Below the pieces are notes generated by a model. That model worked only from the letters and a program-made list of their open reading frames with translations. It was not told the origin of the DNA and did no database searches. A stretch of 33,937 nucleotides of DNA from Oscillospiraceae bacterium (lineage in GTDB: Bacteria; Bacillota; Clostridia; Oscillospirales; Oscillospiraceae): the NCBI GenBank assembly GCA_017469795.1, contig JAFUFT010000057.1, positions 1 to 33,937 of the forward strand, written 5' to 3'. Each line of letters starts with the position of its first letter. Within the stretch, counting starts at the first letter, position 1. The position numbers were made by a program, and so were the translations under genes. Below are positions 23,913 through 32,394 of this stretch, in pieces.

Positions 23913-25286
23913 TCAGCCATCCATGCTCTCCATACATGCGTACAGAACGTCTCCGGCAATGGATGTGCATACCGCACTTCCAGATCCGGCATTCTCCACG
24001 ATCACGATAAAAGCAAGCGGATAAGATTCATCCTGTACAAATCCGGCAAACATGGCATTGGGTTCCCCTTCCCCTACTTCCGCGGTTCCGGATTTAGCGC
24101 AGACATAAACATCCGGGAAGTCATAGGTTCCGTAATTCTGAACCACGTCGTTGCGCATCATTTCCGTTAGCGCAGACGCGGTGGATTCAGACATGGTCCG
24201 GTCCATCATTTGCCGCTGTGCCTCATACACCTTCATGCCGTCTGCAGATTCCACGCTGTCTACAACATAAGGAGCGGCAGCCTGACCGCCGGCGGCAATA
24301 GAGCCCACAAAGGTCATAAACTGGCAGGGATTGATCAGATTAGTATACTGCCCGATTCCGGCCCAGGCCACGTCGTTGTCCCCTGCGTTGCTCAAATCGA
24401 AATTTCCTTCTGCCACGGTGGTTCCGTCAAAGGACACGGCGCTGTTGATCCCGGCAGCTTCCGCGTACCGGGTCAGGATCTCAGGTCCCAGTTCCACGGC
24501 CAGTTCTCCGAAGACGATGTTGCAGGACTTGACCAGGCCGGTCCCGAAGGAGATGCTGCCATGATACTGCTCGCAGGTGATATACTCTCCTCCGATAATG
24601 GTCTCCTGTTCGCAGTAAAAACTGCGGTCGAATACATCGGGAATATTGTCGATGGCCGCAGCCGCCGTGACCAGCTTAAAGATGGACCCGGGCACGTAGG
24701 TGGACCGGGTAAACCGGTTTAAAAAGACGCCCTCATAGTAGCTGTCGCTTTCAATCGTATCCATGTCCGGCATATCATCCGGATCGTAGGTTCCGGATGA
24801 TACCATACAGAGGATTTCTCCGGTTCTGTAGTTATAGACGCCGACAGTACCCTTTCGGCCGTTCAGGCCCTGGAGCGCCGTAACGCACGCGTCCGCCGAG
24901 AGCGTCAGATTCAGGATGTTTCCCGTCTCTGACGTGGTATAAACACCTGTAATGGGATTATAATCCAGTAGTTTATCCGCGTAGGTATTGATGAGCGGCG
25001 CCTCGATGTATCCGTAACGATCGCCGAGAAGATGCATGGTCGCCTTTCGGATCAGTTCATTATCGGCGTATTGTCTGCGCTCTCCGTTGGTCAACACCAT
25101 GACGCCGTCCCGATCCCGGACCGATCCGGTAGAGATGTTTCCTCCGGAGTAGACATGAGGACTGCCAGGAAATGTGACCCAGTCGTTGGCCTTGATAAAA
25201 TACTGCACCACAAACGCGGCGATCCCTAACACCACAATCATAGACAGGATCGTCATAAACACGGTGCGGCTGGAAATACGTTTCAT
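23913..25286 (-). CDS. Class B penicillin-binding protein (transpeptidase), short form
   Basis: 457 residues. One N-terminal membrane anchor (about 10-30), a short linker domain, then the transpeptidase domain with PGSIFK (199-204; Ser201 nucleophile), SCN (254-256) and KSGT (398-401). It lacks the large pedestal found in PBP2 and FtsI, hence the shorter length, like the PbpA/SpoVD-lite proteins of Clostridia. It cross-links peptidoglycan on the outer face of the membrane. ATG start overlaps the stop of the upstream SEDS gene by four bases (ATGA), so the SEDS polymerase and this transpeptidase are translationally coupled, the usual partner arrangement. Confidence 0.93.
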   Translation of the reverse strand: MKRISSRTVFMTILSMIVVLGIAAFVVQYFIKANDWVTFPGSPHVYSGGNISTGSVRDRDGVMVLTNGERRQYADNELIRKATMHLLGDRYGYIEAPLINTYADKLLDYNPITGVYTTSETGNILNLTLSADACVTALQGLNGRKGTVGVYNYRTGEILCMVSSGTYDPDDMPDMDTIESDSYYEGVFLNRFTRSTYVPGSIFKLVTAAAAIDNIPDVFDRSFYCEQETIIGGEYITCEQYHGSISFGTGLVKSCNIVFGELAVELGPEILTRYAEAAGINSAVSFDGTTVAEGNFDLSNAGDNDVAWAGIGQYTNLINPCQFMTFVGSIAAGGQAAAPYVVDSVESADGMKVYEAQRQMMDRTMSESTASALTEMMRNDVVQNYGTYDFPDVYVCAKSGTAEVGEGEPNAMFAGFVQDESYPLAFIVIVENAGSGSAVCTSIAGDVLYACMESMDG

Positions 25287-27019
25287 GCGGCATACCTCTT
25301 TTTTGCGTGTGTGGGAACTGTTGTGGCAAAGCTGGCATTCTGTCTGGTGTCAGCCGCCTTCACGAACGCCAGAAGTCCCCAGGTCCCCATCATACTGGAG
25401 CCGCCATTGGACAAGAACGGGAACGTGACGCCGGTAAACGGCAGAAAATCAATGGTGCCAAATACATTCAGCGTCATCTGGAAAATCAGGATCGTCATGT
25501 CCGCGCAGGCGGAAATGGCGTAGAAAGAACTCCTGCAAAGGGAAGCGGAACGAACCGCAAACAACGCGATGCAGACAATACACAAAACGCATACGACACC
25601 GATGATCAGTCCCCACTCTTCGCATACAGTCGCAAACACGATGTCGCTGTCGGCAGCGAAAATATACTTGAGCTGACCGTTCCCGGCACCCAGCCCGAAC
25701 AGGCCGCCTGCGGCGATGCACATCAGAGCCTGGGTCTGCTGGAAACCGCTGTCAGAGGGATCCTCCCAGACGTGCCGCCAGGTTGCAAACCGGGCCGTAA
25801 CGTGGGGCCGGAGTTTCACCGCCATAAATCCGGCGAATCCGGTACCGGCGCAAATCAGCGACAGCGTGGCAAAGTCCCCGGAGCGGAGATAGGCAATGAC
25901 AAGGAACGCCATGAAGAACACGGCAGCAGATCCGAAATCATTGCACAGTGCGAGCAAAATGCAGCAGATGCCGGAATACACGATAAACAGGAACAGGTTC
26001 CGCTTGGTCATCAATCGATCCAGCGTCGACGCACCGGCAAACACAAACGAGATTTTTGCCAGTTCAGACGGCTGGATGGAATAATTCCCGATATAGATCC
26101 AGCACTTCGCGCCATAAACTGTGGTACCGAAGGCCAGAACGGCAAGAAGCATCACCGGGCCCGCCGCAGCAGCAATGTAGCGCAGCTTCTTCGCCGTGTC
26201 CAGTTCCCGCATACAGAACCCGATTACCATGAACAGGATGACACCGATCACCATGGAGATCACAGTTTTCAGCAGCTCGTCCGGCTCCACGGAAGCGATC
26301 ACCGCAAGACCCATGGTACACAGAAAGAACGCAATTGTCTCCACCTCAAAGCCGGAGCGGCGCATAGCCTTATTAAAGAAAAACAACAGCCACATAAACC
26401 CGGTGACGACCGGAAAGCAGAAGCAAATGCTCTTCCAGTAGGCGCTGTCACAGCCGATCAAAAGCTGGATCGCAGTGAACGCCTGAAAAATAGTCATCAA
26501 AATCAGCGTCATGGCTGGACTGACGATATACTTCGGATCGGTCCGGCAGGACTCCACGTATTCTGCTTCCTCATCCGTGATGGGAACCAGTGTGACCTCC
26601 AGACCGTTCAGGTCGATGAGGTCTCCGTAGCCGATCTCTGTCAGTCCGGTGATGGTATCGCCGTTGACGGCGATTCCGCCCCGGCCGCCCACATCGCCAA
26701 TGGTCCAGCTGCCGTCATCATAACGGGTCAGAACCGCGTGCTGCTTGTAAATATTCTCAAAATTCATCTGGATGTCGTTGCGGCGGGTGCGTCCAATGGT
26801 GTTCTCCCAGTGTGTCACCGGAAGACGGGAGCCGTCCTCAAACGCAATATGCCCCCAGACCTCGGGCTCCTTCCGAAATCCCAAAAGACTGATACCGCAC
26901 CGAACAAGGATCGCGATAGCCAGAAGCGGGAACAGATACCGCAGCACGGTAGTGACCGGTGACCCCCACCCCACGACATGGATCAGCACGCGGCCGACCA
27001 GGTCAAAGAAATCCTGCAT
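25283..27019 (-). CDS. FtsW/RodA-type SEDS glycosyltransferase with an N-terminal FHA domain
   Basis: 578 residues. A first membrane helix (about 24-45) is followed by a cytoplasmic FHA domain at about 70-146: IGRTRRNDI (75-83), YKQHAVL (91-97, the SxxH position with His94), WTIGDVGGRGGIAVNG (105-120). Then a SEDS domain with about ten helices: IQPSELAKISF (315-325), the loop Asp420 in WEDPSDSGFQQTQ (418-430), AAGGLFGLGAG and PFLSNGGSSMMGTWG. SEDS proteins polymerise glycan strands from lipid II. FHA domains bind phosphothreonine, so control by a Ser/Thr kinase is inferred; no kinase is in the window. RBS AGGAGGGG, promoter at 27049-27077, coupled to the class B PBP gene. Confidence 0.93.
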   Translation of the reverse strand: MQDFFDLVGRVLIHVVGWGSPVTTVLRYLFPLLAIAILVRCGISLLGFRKEPEVWGHIAFEDGSRLPVTHWENTIGRTRRNDIQMNFENIYKQHAVLTRYDDGSWTIGDVGGRGGIAVNGDTITGLTEIGYGDLIDLNGLEVTLVPITDEEAEYVESCRTDPKYIVSPAMTLILMTIFQAFTAIQLLIGCDSAYWKSICFCFPVVTGFMWLLFFFNKAMRRSGFEVETIAFFLCTMGLAVIASVEPDELLKTVISMVIGVILFMVIGFCMRELDTAKKLRYIAAAAGPVMLLAVLAFGTTVYGAKCWIYIGNYSIQPSELAKISFVFAGASTLDRLMTKRNLFLFIVYSGICCILLALCNDFGSAAVFFMAFLVIAYLRSGDFATLSLICAGTGFAGFMAVKLRPHVTARFATWRHVWEDPSDSGFQQTQALMCIAAGGLFGLGAGNGQLKYIFAADSDIVFATVCEEWGLIIGVVCVLCIVCIALFAVRSASLCRSSFYAISACADMTILIFQMTLNVFGTIDFLPFTGVTFPFLSNGGSSMMGTWGLLAFVKAADTRQNASFATTVPTHAKKRYAA

Positions 27020-27048
27020 TCTGCCCCCTCCTTTCCGAATGATGTATC

Positions 27049-27077
27049 ATTCTACCACAAAACATCTGCGCTTGCAA
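27049..27077 (-). promoter_or_regulatory. Sigma-A promoter of the SEDS-PBP-folD operon
   Basis: Minus strand: -35 TTGCAA (27072-27077), 17-base spacer, -10 TAGAAT (27049-27054), about 30 bases before the ATG at 27019. Confidence 0.7.
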
Positions 27078-27118
27078 CAAAAGGGCGAGTTTGTTCAAAA
27101 ACTATTAACCAAACAAAA

Positions 27119-27146
27119 AGACTGTCCCGGATAGCCGGGACAGTCT
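27119..27146 (-). terminator. Terminator of the 51-residue gene
   Basis: Arms AGACTGTCCCGG / CCGGGACAGTCT (12 bp, perfect) around a 4-base loop. On the minus strand it is followed by TTTTTGTTT-like sequence. It starts 12 bases past the stop codon. Confidence 0.88.
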
Positions 27147-27158
27147 GCTGGGTGAGAA

Positions 27159-27314
27159 TTAGTCCTTGGAAACGATCTTTTCGATGGTGCCCTTGATATC
27201 CTTGGGATCAATGTCCTTCGGGTCGATATCCTTGGCCTTGTCCATGACCTCTTTTACCACGCCCTGAACCTTTTCGTCCTCCATGAGCTTACCTACGGTT
27301 TCCTTGATATCCAT
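27159..27314 (-). CDS. Small charged protein of 51 residues, unknown function
   Basis: I do not recognise a family. The frame starts MDIKETVGKLMEDEKVQG and ends GTIEKIVSKD; it is rich in Lys, Asp, Glu, Val and Ile, and contains a short repeat, DIDPKDIDPKDIKG (29-42), between two likely amphipathic helices. There is no signal peptide or membrane segment. It is supported as a real gene by its own perfect sigma-A promoter (27348-27376), an AAAGGG ribosome site, and a strong terminator directly after the stop, and by the lack of any other explanation for a transcription unit of this size. A regulatory RNA that happens to hold an open frame is the alternative. Confidence 0.75.
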   Translation of the reverse strand: MDIKETVGKLMEDEKVQGVVKEVMDKAKDIDPKDIDPKDIKGTIEKIVSKD

Positions 27315-27347
27315 GGTAACACACCCTTTTCTTTAGAATCTGACTTC

Positions 27348-27376
27348 ATTATATGCGTGAGCGGCAGATCTGTCAA
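27348..27376 (-). promoter_or_regulatory. Consensus sigma-A promoter of the 51-residue gene
   Basis: Minus strand: -35 TTGACA (27371-27376), 17-base spacer, -10 TATAAT (27348-27353). Both hexamers and the spacing are perfect, making it probably the strongest sigma-A promoter in the window. The expected leader is about 27 bases. Confidence 0.82.
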
Positions 27377-27382
27377 GATTTC

Positions 27383-29296
27383 TCAGTTCATGAGGCCGCA
27401 GACCAGGTCGGTATATGCGCTGGGATCTTCCAGCGGGAGATCCGCAATCAGCAGGGCCTGCGCATAGAGCAGCTGAACATATTTCCCGGCCTTTTCCCGA
27501 TCCGTGGCATAGGCGTTTTTCAGCGCTGTAAAAGCGGGGTGCTCTGCATTGAGTTCCAGAACCCGTCCGGAGTGGAGCTTCTGCTCCTCGTTGGGAGCGA
27601 CCCGATTGAGGTATTTCTCCATCTCAAAGCTCAGACCGGAGTCGGGAACCATGCACACGGGATGGCTCTTTAGCTTATTGGAAAGACGGACTTCCTTGAG
27701 CTTGTCGCCCATGGTCTCCTTCACGAAATCAAGCAGTTCCTTGTTCTCCTCAGCCTCCTGCTTTTTCTGTTCCTTTTCCTCATCGGTTTCCAGGCCCAGA
27801 TCCTCCGCGGAGACGGAACGGAATTCCTTTTCGTTGTAATTCATCAACGTCTGAACCACGAATTCATCCACATCATCCGTCAGGAACAGGATGTCGTAGC
27901 CGCGATCCCGAATCATCTCTGTCTGCGGCAGCTGTGAGATCTTCGTGCGGCTCTCGCCGGCAGCGTAGAAAATATATTTCTGATCCTCGCCCATCTTTTC
28001 CACGTACTCGGAAAGCGTGACGTATTTCTGTTCCTTTTCGCTCCAGAACAGCAGAAGATCCTTCAAAAGATCCTTATGCGCGCCGTAATCAGACACAACA
28101 CCGTATTTCAGCTGCACACCAAAGGCGTCAAAGAATTTCTCATATTTCTCCCGATCGTTTGTCAGCTGCTTGGCAAGCTCCGATTTGATCTTTTTCTCCA
28201 GATTGGAGGCGATCCGGCGAAGCTGGCGGTCATGCTGCAGCATCTCGCGGGAAATGTTCAGGCTCAGATCCTGAGAGTCCACAACGCCCTTGACAAAGCT
28301 GAAATAGTCCGGGAGCAGATCTTCACAGTTCTCCATGATCAGAACTCCGGAGGTATAGAGCTGAAGTCCCTTTTTGTATTCCTTTGTATAGTAGTCAAAG
28401 GGGGCCCGGGCCGGCACATACAGAAGCGCCTGATAGGTCACCGCGCCTTCAACGCTGGCGCTGATCCGCATGGAGGGTTTTTCAAAGTCAGAGAATTTGG
28501 ACATATAGAACTGGTCGTATTCCTCATCGGCAACCTCGTCCTTTTTCTTCTGCCAGATGGGAACCATGGAGTTCATGGTTTCATCTTCATAATAATCCTC
28601 ATACGCAGTTTTCTTCTCGCCGTTTTCATCCTCCGTCTCCACCGGACGGGAACGCTTCATATTCATGCGGATGGGATAGCGGATATAGTCGGAATACTTT
28701 TTGACCAGGTTTTCAAGTGTATACTGCTGCAGATAACGTCCGTAGTCCTCGTCCTCCGTGTCAGCCTTCAGCTTCAGGATCACGTCTGTACCGCAGGAGT
28801 CCTTTTCACATTCCGTAATCGTATATCCGTCGGCGCCGGCGCTCTGCCACAGCCAAGCGGTATTCTCTCCGTATTTCTTTGTCAAAACAGATACATTATC
28901 CGCCACCATAAACGCGGAATAGAACCCTACGCCGAACTGTCCGATAATATCCACCGCTTCTGCAGGTTTTTCCGCGTTCTTCAGATCCTCCTTGAACTGC
29001 AGAGATCCGGACCGGGCAATGGTCCCCAGATTCTTCTCCAACTCTTCCTTATCCATGCCGATGCCATTATCGGAAACGGTGAGGGTCCTGTGATCGGCAT
29101 CGACCGAAAGACGGATCTCAAAATTGCCGCGGCTCAGGCCGGTGTCCTCGGTCAGGCTCAGATAAGCCAGCTTGTCAATGGCGTCAGAGGCGTTGGAAAT
29201 GATCTCGCGCAGGAAAATCTCCTTATGCGTGTAGATTGAATTGATCATCAGATCCAAAAGTCTTTTGGACTCCGCCTTAAACTGTTTTTTTGCCAT
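27383..29296 (-). CDS. htpG: HSP90-family chaperone HtpG
   Basis: 637 residues from ATG at 29296; a longer open frame reaches back to 29386 but would start inside the CIRCE operator and promoter. The N-terminus AKKQFKAESKRLLDLMINSI and the ATP-binding GHKL motifs EIISNASDAIDKL, DNGIGMDKEEL and GQFGVGFYSAFMVADNV are all present, followed by the HSP90 middle domain and a C-terminal dimerisation domain (NRVAPNEEQKL). It is a cytosolic ATP-dependent chaperone. Regulation by HrcA is expected from the CIRCE element at 29344-29370. No terminator is visible after the stop; the next promoter starts within 10 bases. Confidence 0.97.
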   Translation of the reverse strand: MAKKQFKAESKRLLDLMINSIYTHKEIFLREIISNASDAIDKLAYLSLTEDTGLSRGNFEIRLSVDADHRTLTVSDNGIGMDKEELEKNLGTIARSGSLQFKEDLKNAEKPAEAVDIIGQFGVGFYSAFMVADNVSVLTKKYGENTAWLWQSAGADGYTITECEKDSCGTDVILKLKADTEDEDYGRYLQQYTLENLVKKYSDYIRYPIRMNMKRSRPVETEDENGEKKTAYEDYYEDETMNSMVPIWQKKKDEVADEEYDQFYMSKFSDFEKPSMRISASVEGAVTYQALLYVPARAPFDYYTKEYKKGLQLYTSGVLIMENCEDLLPDYFSFVKGVVDSQDLSLNISREMLQHDRQLRRIASNLEKKIKSELAKQLTNDREKYEKFFDAFGVQLKYGVVSDYGAHKDLLKDLLLFWSEKEQKYVTLSEYVEKMGEDQKYIFYAAGESRTKISQLPQTEMIRDRGYDILFLTDDVDEFVVQTLMNYNEKEFRSVSAEDLGLETDEEKEQKKQEAEENKELLDFVKETMGDKLKEVRLSNKLKSHPVCMVPDSGLSFEMEKYLNRVAPNEEQKLHSGRVLELNAEHPAFTALKNAYATDREKAGKYVQLLYAQALLIADLPLEDPSAYTDLVCGLMN

Positions 29297-29343
29297 CAGA
29301 AATGCACTTCCCTTTATGAAAATATAATGATATACAAATATGG

Positions 29344-29370
29344 TTAGCACTCTTTCTCTAAGAGTGCTAA
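29344..29370 (-). promoter_or_regulatory. CIRCE operator (HrcA binding site) of htpG
   Basis: An exact TTAGCACTC-N9-GAGTGCTAA inverted repeat, the full CIRCE consensus, extended on both sides to ATGG/CCAT. It lies just downstream of the -10 box, overlapping the expected start of transcription, and about 50 bases before the htpG ATG. Confidence 0.96.
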
Positions 29371-29374
29371 CCAT

Positions 29375-29403
29375 ACTATAATTCAAAGCGGATCAAATTG
29401 CAA
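29375..29403 (-). promoter_or_regulatory. Sigma-A promoter of htpG
   Basis: Minus strand: -35 TTGCAA (29398-29403), 17-base spacer, -10 TATAGT (29375-29380), immediately followed by CIRCE. Confidence 0.8.
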
Positions 29404-29421
29404 GGGGAATTTTTAAACAGT

Positions 29422-30633
29422 TTATGAATTATTCGCAGTCTGTCCGGAAAGTTTCTCCACCAGCTGCACTGCAGTGCGGGGGGTCCTGCTGCCGTGCTGC
29501 AGTTCCCAGTGGTTGGCTTCTACGCGGATCTCATAATCCGACATGGCGATCCCCTCCCGATGGCACAGTTCCAGAACCATGTCCGTATAACGGCGCTTAT
29601 CCAGCACCAGGTAGGACAGCCGGAGACCAAAACGTTCGGAGAGCGAGGTATGCTCCTCCAGCGTCTCTCTGGCATGTACGTCGTCTCCCTGACGGTCGGA
29701 AAACCGCTCCCGCACCATGTGTCTGCGGTTGGAGGTCACATAGATGGCTACGTTATCCGGAAGCTGTTCCAGACTGCCTTCCAGCGCTGTTTTGAGTGCG
29801 GAGAAGTTCTTGTCCTCCTGGTCAAATGAGAGATCATCAATATAAAGCACGAACTTCTGCGTCTGATCACCTATTAGACGGGCCAGCGTTGTCAGCTCAT
29901 CCAGAGAATTCTTGGCGATTTCGATCAGCCGCAGATTATAGAATTCCGGAATGTGGATCAGAGATTTCACTGTGGCGGACTTTCCTGTCCCACTGTCCCC
30001 GTAGAGCAGCACGTTGCTGGCGGGGCCTCCCTGAAGCAGCACTCTCGTGTTTTGGATCACCGCTTCCCGCTGTCGTTCATACCCGATCATCAGATCCGGA
30101 TTGATAATGTCCGGCCGCAGGATACGGGTCAGCCTTCCCTTCTCCCAGTGAAACGCCTGACCCAGCGCAAACTGGCCGCAGCCGCTGAGCCGGTAACTCT
30201 CAAAGACCTCAGTCTCTGTGAACTCCCGTCCTGCGGGCAGTTCCGGCATATTCTGCACAATGGGACCATATGCAGAATTCACCTTCGTGCAGACTTCGAA
30301 AATGCTGCGCTTGAGCGCGCTGCAGGATATCTGGCCGATTCCCGACAGGCGCCGGATATCCATGGCCGCGGCATCCAGAAGCGCCTCCGTCGCACTGCCG
30401 GACGCAACCGCATTGCCGACAAAGGTCCGGTCATACTTCAGATGCCAGACAAGATACTCAGACAAGTCGGAAAAGCCGGAGGAATAGACACTGTAAATGA
30501 GATCTGAGTAACTGCGGATCAGAATGTCAGGCGCCTTCGCGTCGCAGATCCGCAGCAGACATTGGACCGGCTCCGTCTCCAGAATATCCTTATAAATACT
30601 AAGGCTCATCAGCTTTGCCTTCATGATTTCCAT
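29422..30633 (-). CDS. DUF815-family AAA ATPase
   Basis: 403 residues. The N-terminal 180 residues are a family-specific region. The C-terminal AAA domain has Walker A GDSGTGKSA (212-220), Walker B FVLYIDDLSF (261-270), a sensor-1-like YVTSNRRH, and an Arg-rich lid region (RTPRTAVQLVEKL). The block RPDIINPDLMIGYERQREAV before Walker A is typical of DUF815 ATPases, single-ring DnaA/DnaC-like proteins of unknown function widespread in bacteria. It has its own promoter (30664-30692) and is divergent from the ABC-F gene. Start ATG at 30633 with GGATG upstream; ATG at 30624 is possible but has no ribosome site. Confidence 0.88.
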   Translation of the reverse strand: MEIMKAKLMSLSIYKDILETEPVQCLLRICDAKAPDILIRSYSDLIYSVYSSGFSDLSEYLVWHLKYDRTFVGNAVASGSATEALLDAAAMDIRRLSGIGQISCSALKRSIFEVCTKVNSAYGPIVQNMPELPAGREFTETEVFESYRLSGCGQFALGQAFHWEKGRLTRILRPDIINPDLMIGYERQREAVIQNTRVLLQGGPASNVLLYGDSGTGKSATVKSLIHIPEFYNLRLIEIAKNSLDELTTLARLIGDQTQKFVLYIDDLSFDQEDKNFSALKTALEGSLEQLPDNVAIYVTSNRRHMVRERFSDRQGDDVHARETLEEHTSLSERFGLRLSYLVLDKRRYTDMVLELCHREGIAMSDYEIRVEANHWELQHGSRTPRTAVQLVEKLSGQTANNS

Positions 30634-30663
30634 GGCAGCACATCCTTTTTCTATTCTAACTTT

Positions 30664-30692
30664 ACTATAGCATTATTTTTTTTAGGAAACAA
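30664..30692 (-). promoter_or_regulatory. Sigma-A promoter of the DUF815 gene
   Basis: Minus strand: -35 TTGTTT (30687-30692), 17-base spacer, -10 TATAGT (30664-30669), about 30 bases before the ATG. Confidence 0.65.
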
Positions 30693-30693
30693 C

Positions 30694-30722
30694 TTTATCT
30701 GTTGAAAATATTATGATATAAT
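30694..30722 (+). promoter_or_regulatory. Extended -10 promoter of the ABC-F / ridA / argF operon
   Basis: -10 TATAAT (30717-30722) with TG at 30714-30715, and a weak -35 TTTATC (30694-30699) at 17 bases. It abuts the divergent DUF815 promoter back to back. Confidence 0.62.
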
Positions 30723-30752
30723 CCAAACAAAAATCTTGTTAAGGATGATTCC

Positions 30753-32351
30753 ATGATCACGGTAACTAATTTAGGTGTGCAGTACGGCGGAAGCGTGCTG
30801 TTCCGTCACGCCGACCTTCAGTTCAACGCAGGAAACTGCTACGGCATCATCGGCGCGAACGGAGCCGGCAAATCCACGCTGCTGAAGATCCTCGCCGGGG
30901 AGCTGGATTCCACGGACGGTCATGTTGACATCAAGCCCGGCGTAAGGATGTCCGTCCTCCGGCAGGATCAGTTCCAGTACGACGCATACAGCGTGCTGGA
31001 CACGGTCATCATGGGCAATCAGCGGCTTTACGAAATCGGCAAACAGAAAGACGCGCTCTATGAAAAACCCGATTTTTCCGATGAGGACGGAATTCTGGCC
31101 TCAGAGCTGGAGGCGGAATTTGCAGAGCTTGGCGGCTGGGAAGCCGAATCAGACGCGTCCCGCATGCTTCAGGGTCTGGGAATTCCCGTGGAAGACCACG
31201 AAAAGCTGATGGCCGATATGGACGGCCGGGACAAGGTCAAGGTGCTTCTTGCGCAGGCCCTGTTCGGAAACCCCGATATTGTTATGCTGGACGAGCCCAC
31301 CAACAATCTGGATACCGCCTCCATCGAATGGCTGGAGGATTTCCTTCTGGACTTCCCGGGCATGGTCATTGTGGTAAGTCATGACCGGTATTTTCTGAAC
31401 ACAGTCTGCACCCACATTGTAGATATCGACTACGGTAAAATCAAGATGTATGTAGGCAACTATGACTTCTGGTATGAGTCCTCCCAATTGGTGCAGGCGC
31501 TCATCCGCAATCAAAACAAGCGGGCTGCGGAAAAGATCAAGGAGTTGCAGGAATTCATCGCCAGATTTGCCGCAAACAAGGCGAAAAGCCGTCAGGCCAC
31601 CTCCCGGCGGAAGCTTCTCGACAAGCTGACGATTGAAGAGATCCCCGCCTCTTCCCGGCGTTATCCTTTCGTCGGGTTTAAGCCGGACCGGGAAGTCGGA
31701 AAGGATATTCTGTTCGTCTCTGATGTCTCCAAGACGGTGGACGGGGTGAAGGTTCTGGACCACGTCAGCTTTACCGTGAACAAGAACGACAAGATCGCCT
31801 TTGTGGGCAACAATGAGATCGCGCAGACCACGATGTTCAAGCTGCTCATGGGCGAGATGGAGCCGGATGAAGGCACCATCAAATGGGGCGTCTCCACTTC
31901 GCAGGCCTATTTCCCCAAGGACAATACGGAATTCTTTGAGAACTGCGACCTCAACATGATCGACTGGATGCGCCAATGGTCCGAGGATCAGAGCGAGACC
32001 TATCTCCGAGGTTTTCTTGGCCGGATGCTGTTTTCCGGTGAGGACGTGTACAAGCCTGTCAATGTGCTTTCCGGCGGAGAGAAGGTCCGGTGCATGCTTT
32101 CGAGGATGATGCTCTCCGGCGCCAATGTGCTGCTCCTGGATCAGCCGACCAATCATCTTGATCTGGAGTCCATCACGGCTGTGAACAACGGCCTCACCGC
32201 CTTCCCCGGCAACGTATTGATCGCCAGTCACGACCACGAGATGGTGGAGACTGTCGCCAACCGGATCATCGAATTCCGCGAGGACGGCAGTTATACCGAC
32301 CGCGCAATGAGTTATGACGAATATCTGGAATGGAAAAAAACACAGTCCTGA
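30753..32351 (+). CDS. ABC-F family ATPase (YbiT/YkpA-like)
   Basis: 532 residues, two ATP-binding cassettes and no membrane domain, the ABC-F layout of ribosome-binding translation factors. The first site has Walker A GANGAGKST (34-42), a non-canonical signature MDGRDKVKVLLAQALF and Walker B VMLDEPTNNLD. The inter-domain linker (about 240-290) is charged and helical. In the second site Walker A reads GNNEIAQTT (352-360) with Gln358 for the essential Lys, the signature LSGGEKVRCMLSRMM is canonical, and Walker B reads LLLDQPTNHLD with Gln464 for the catalytic Glu. It belongs to the YbiT/YkpA-like group, in which the first signature is also unusual. It is the first gene of an operon with ridA and argF, own promoter at 30694-30722. 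Confidence 0.92.
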   Translation: MITVTNLGVQYGGSVLFRHADLQFNAGNCYGIIGANGAGKSTLLKILAGELDSTDGHVDIKPGVRMSVLRQDQFQYDAYSVLDTVIMGNQRLYEIGKQKDALYEKPDFSDEDGILASELEAEFAELGGWEAESDASRMLQGLGIPVEDHEKLMADMDGRDKVKVLLAQALFGNPDIVMLDEPTNNLDTASIEWLEDFLLDFPGMVIVVSHDRYFLNTVCTHIVDIDYGKIKMYVGNYDFWYESSQLVQALIRNQNKRAAEKIKELQEFIARFAANKAKSRQATSRRKLLDKLTIEEIPASSRRYPFVGFKPDREVGKDILFVSDVSKTVDGVKVLDHVSFTVNKNDKIAFVGNNEIAQTTMFKLLMGEMEPDEGTIKWGVSTSQAYFPKDNTEFFENCDLNMIDWMRQWSEDQSETYLRGFLGRMLFSGEDVYKPVNVLSGGEKVRCMLSRMMLSGANVLLLDQPTNHLDLESITAVNNGLTAFPGNVLIASHDHEMVETVANRIIEFREDGSYTDRAMSYDEYLEWKKTQS

Positions 32352-32394
32352 ACTGTTCCTGAAGCCCTAATCTGAATGAAAGAAGGATAATACC

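Noticed and set aside
23884..23970. 29-residue N-terminal extension of FolD
   Set aside because: It overlaps the PBP coding end; ATG at 23883 has GGAGGA and matches the family start.
25307..26962. Open frame of 551 codons on the plus strand
   Set aside because: Antisense shadow of the FHA-SEDS gene, with low-complexity polar composition and no start signals.
29297..29386. 30-residue N-terminal extension of HtpG
   Set aside because: It begins inside the CIRCE/promoter region; ATG at 29296 gives the normal HtpG N-terminus.
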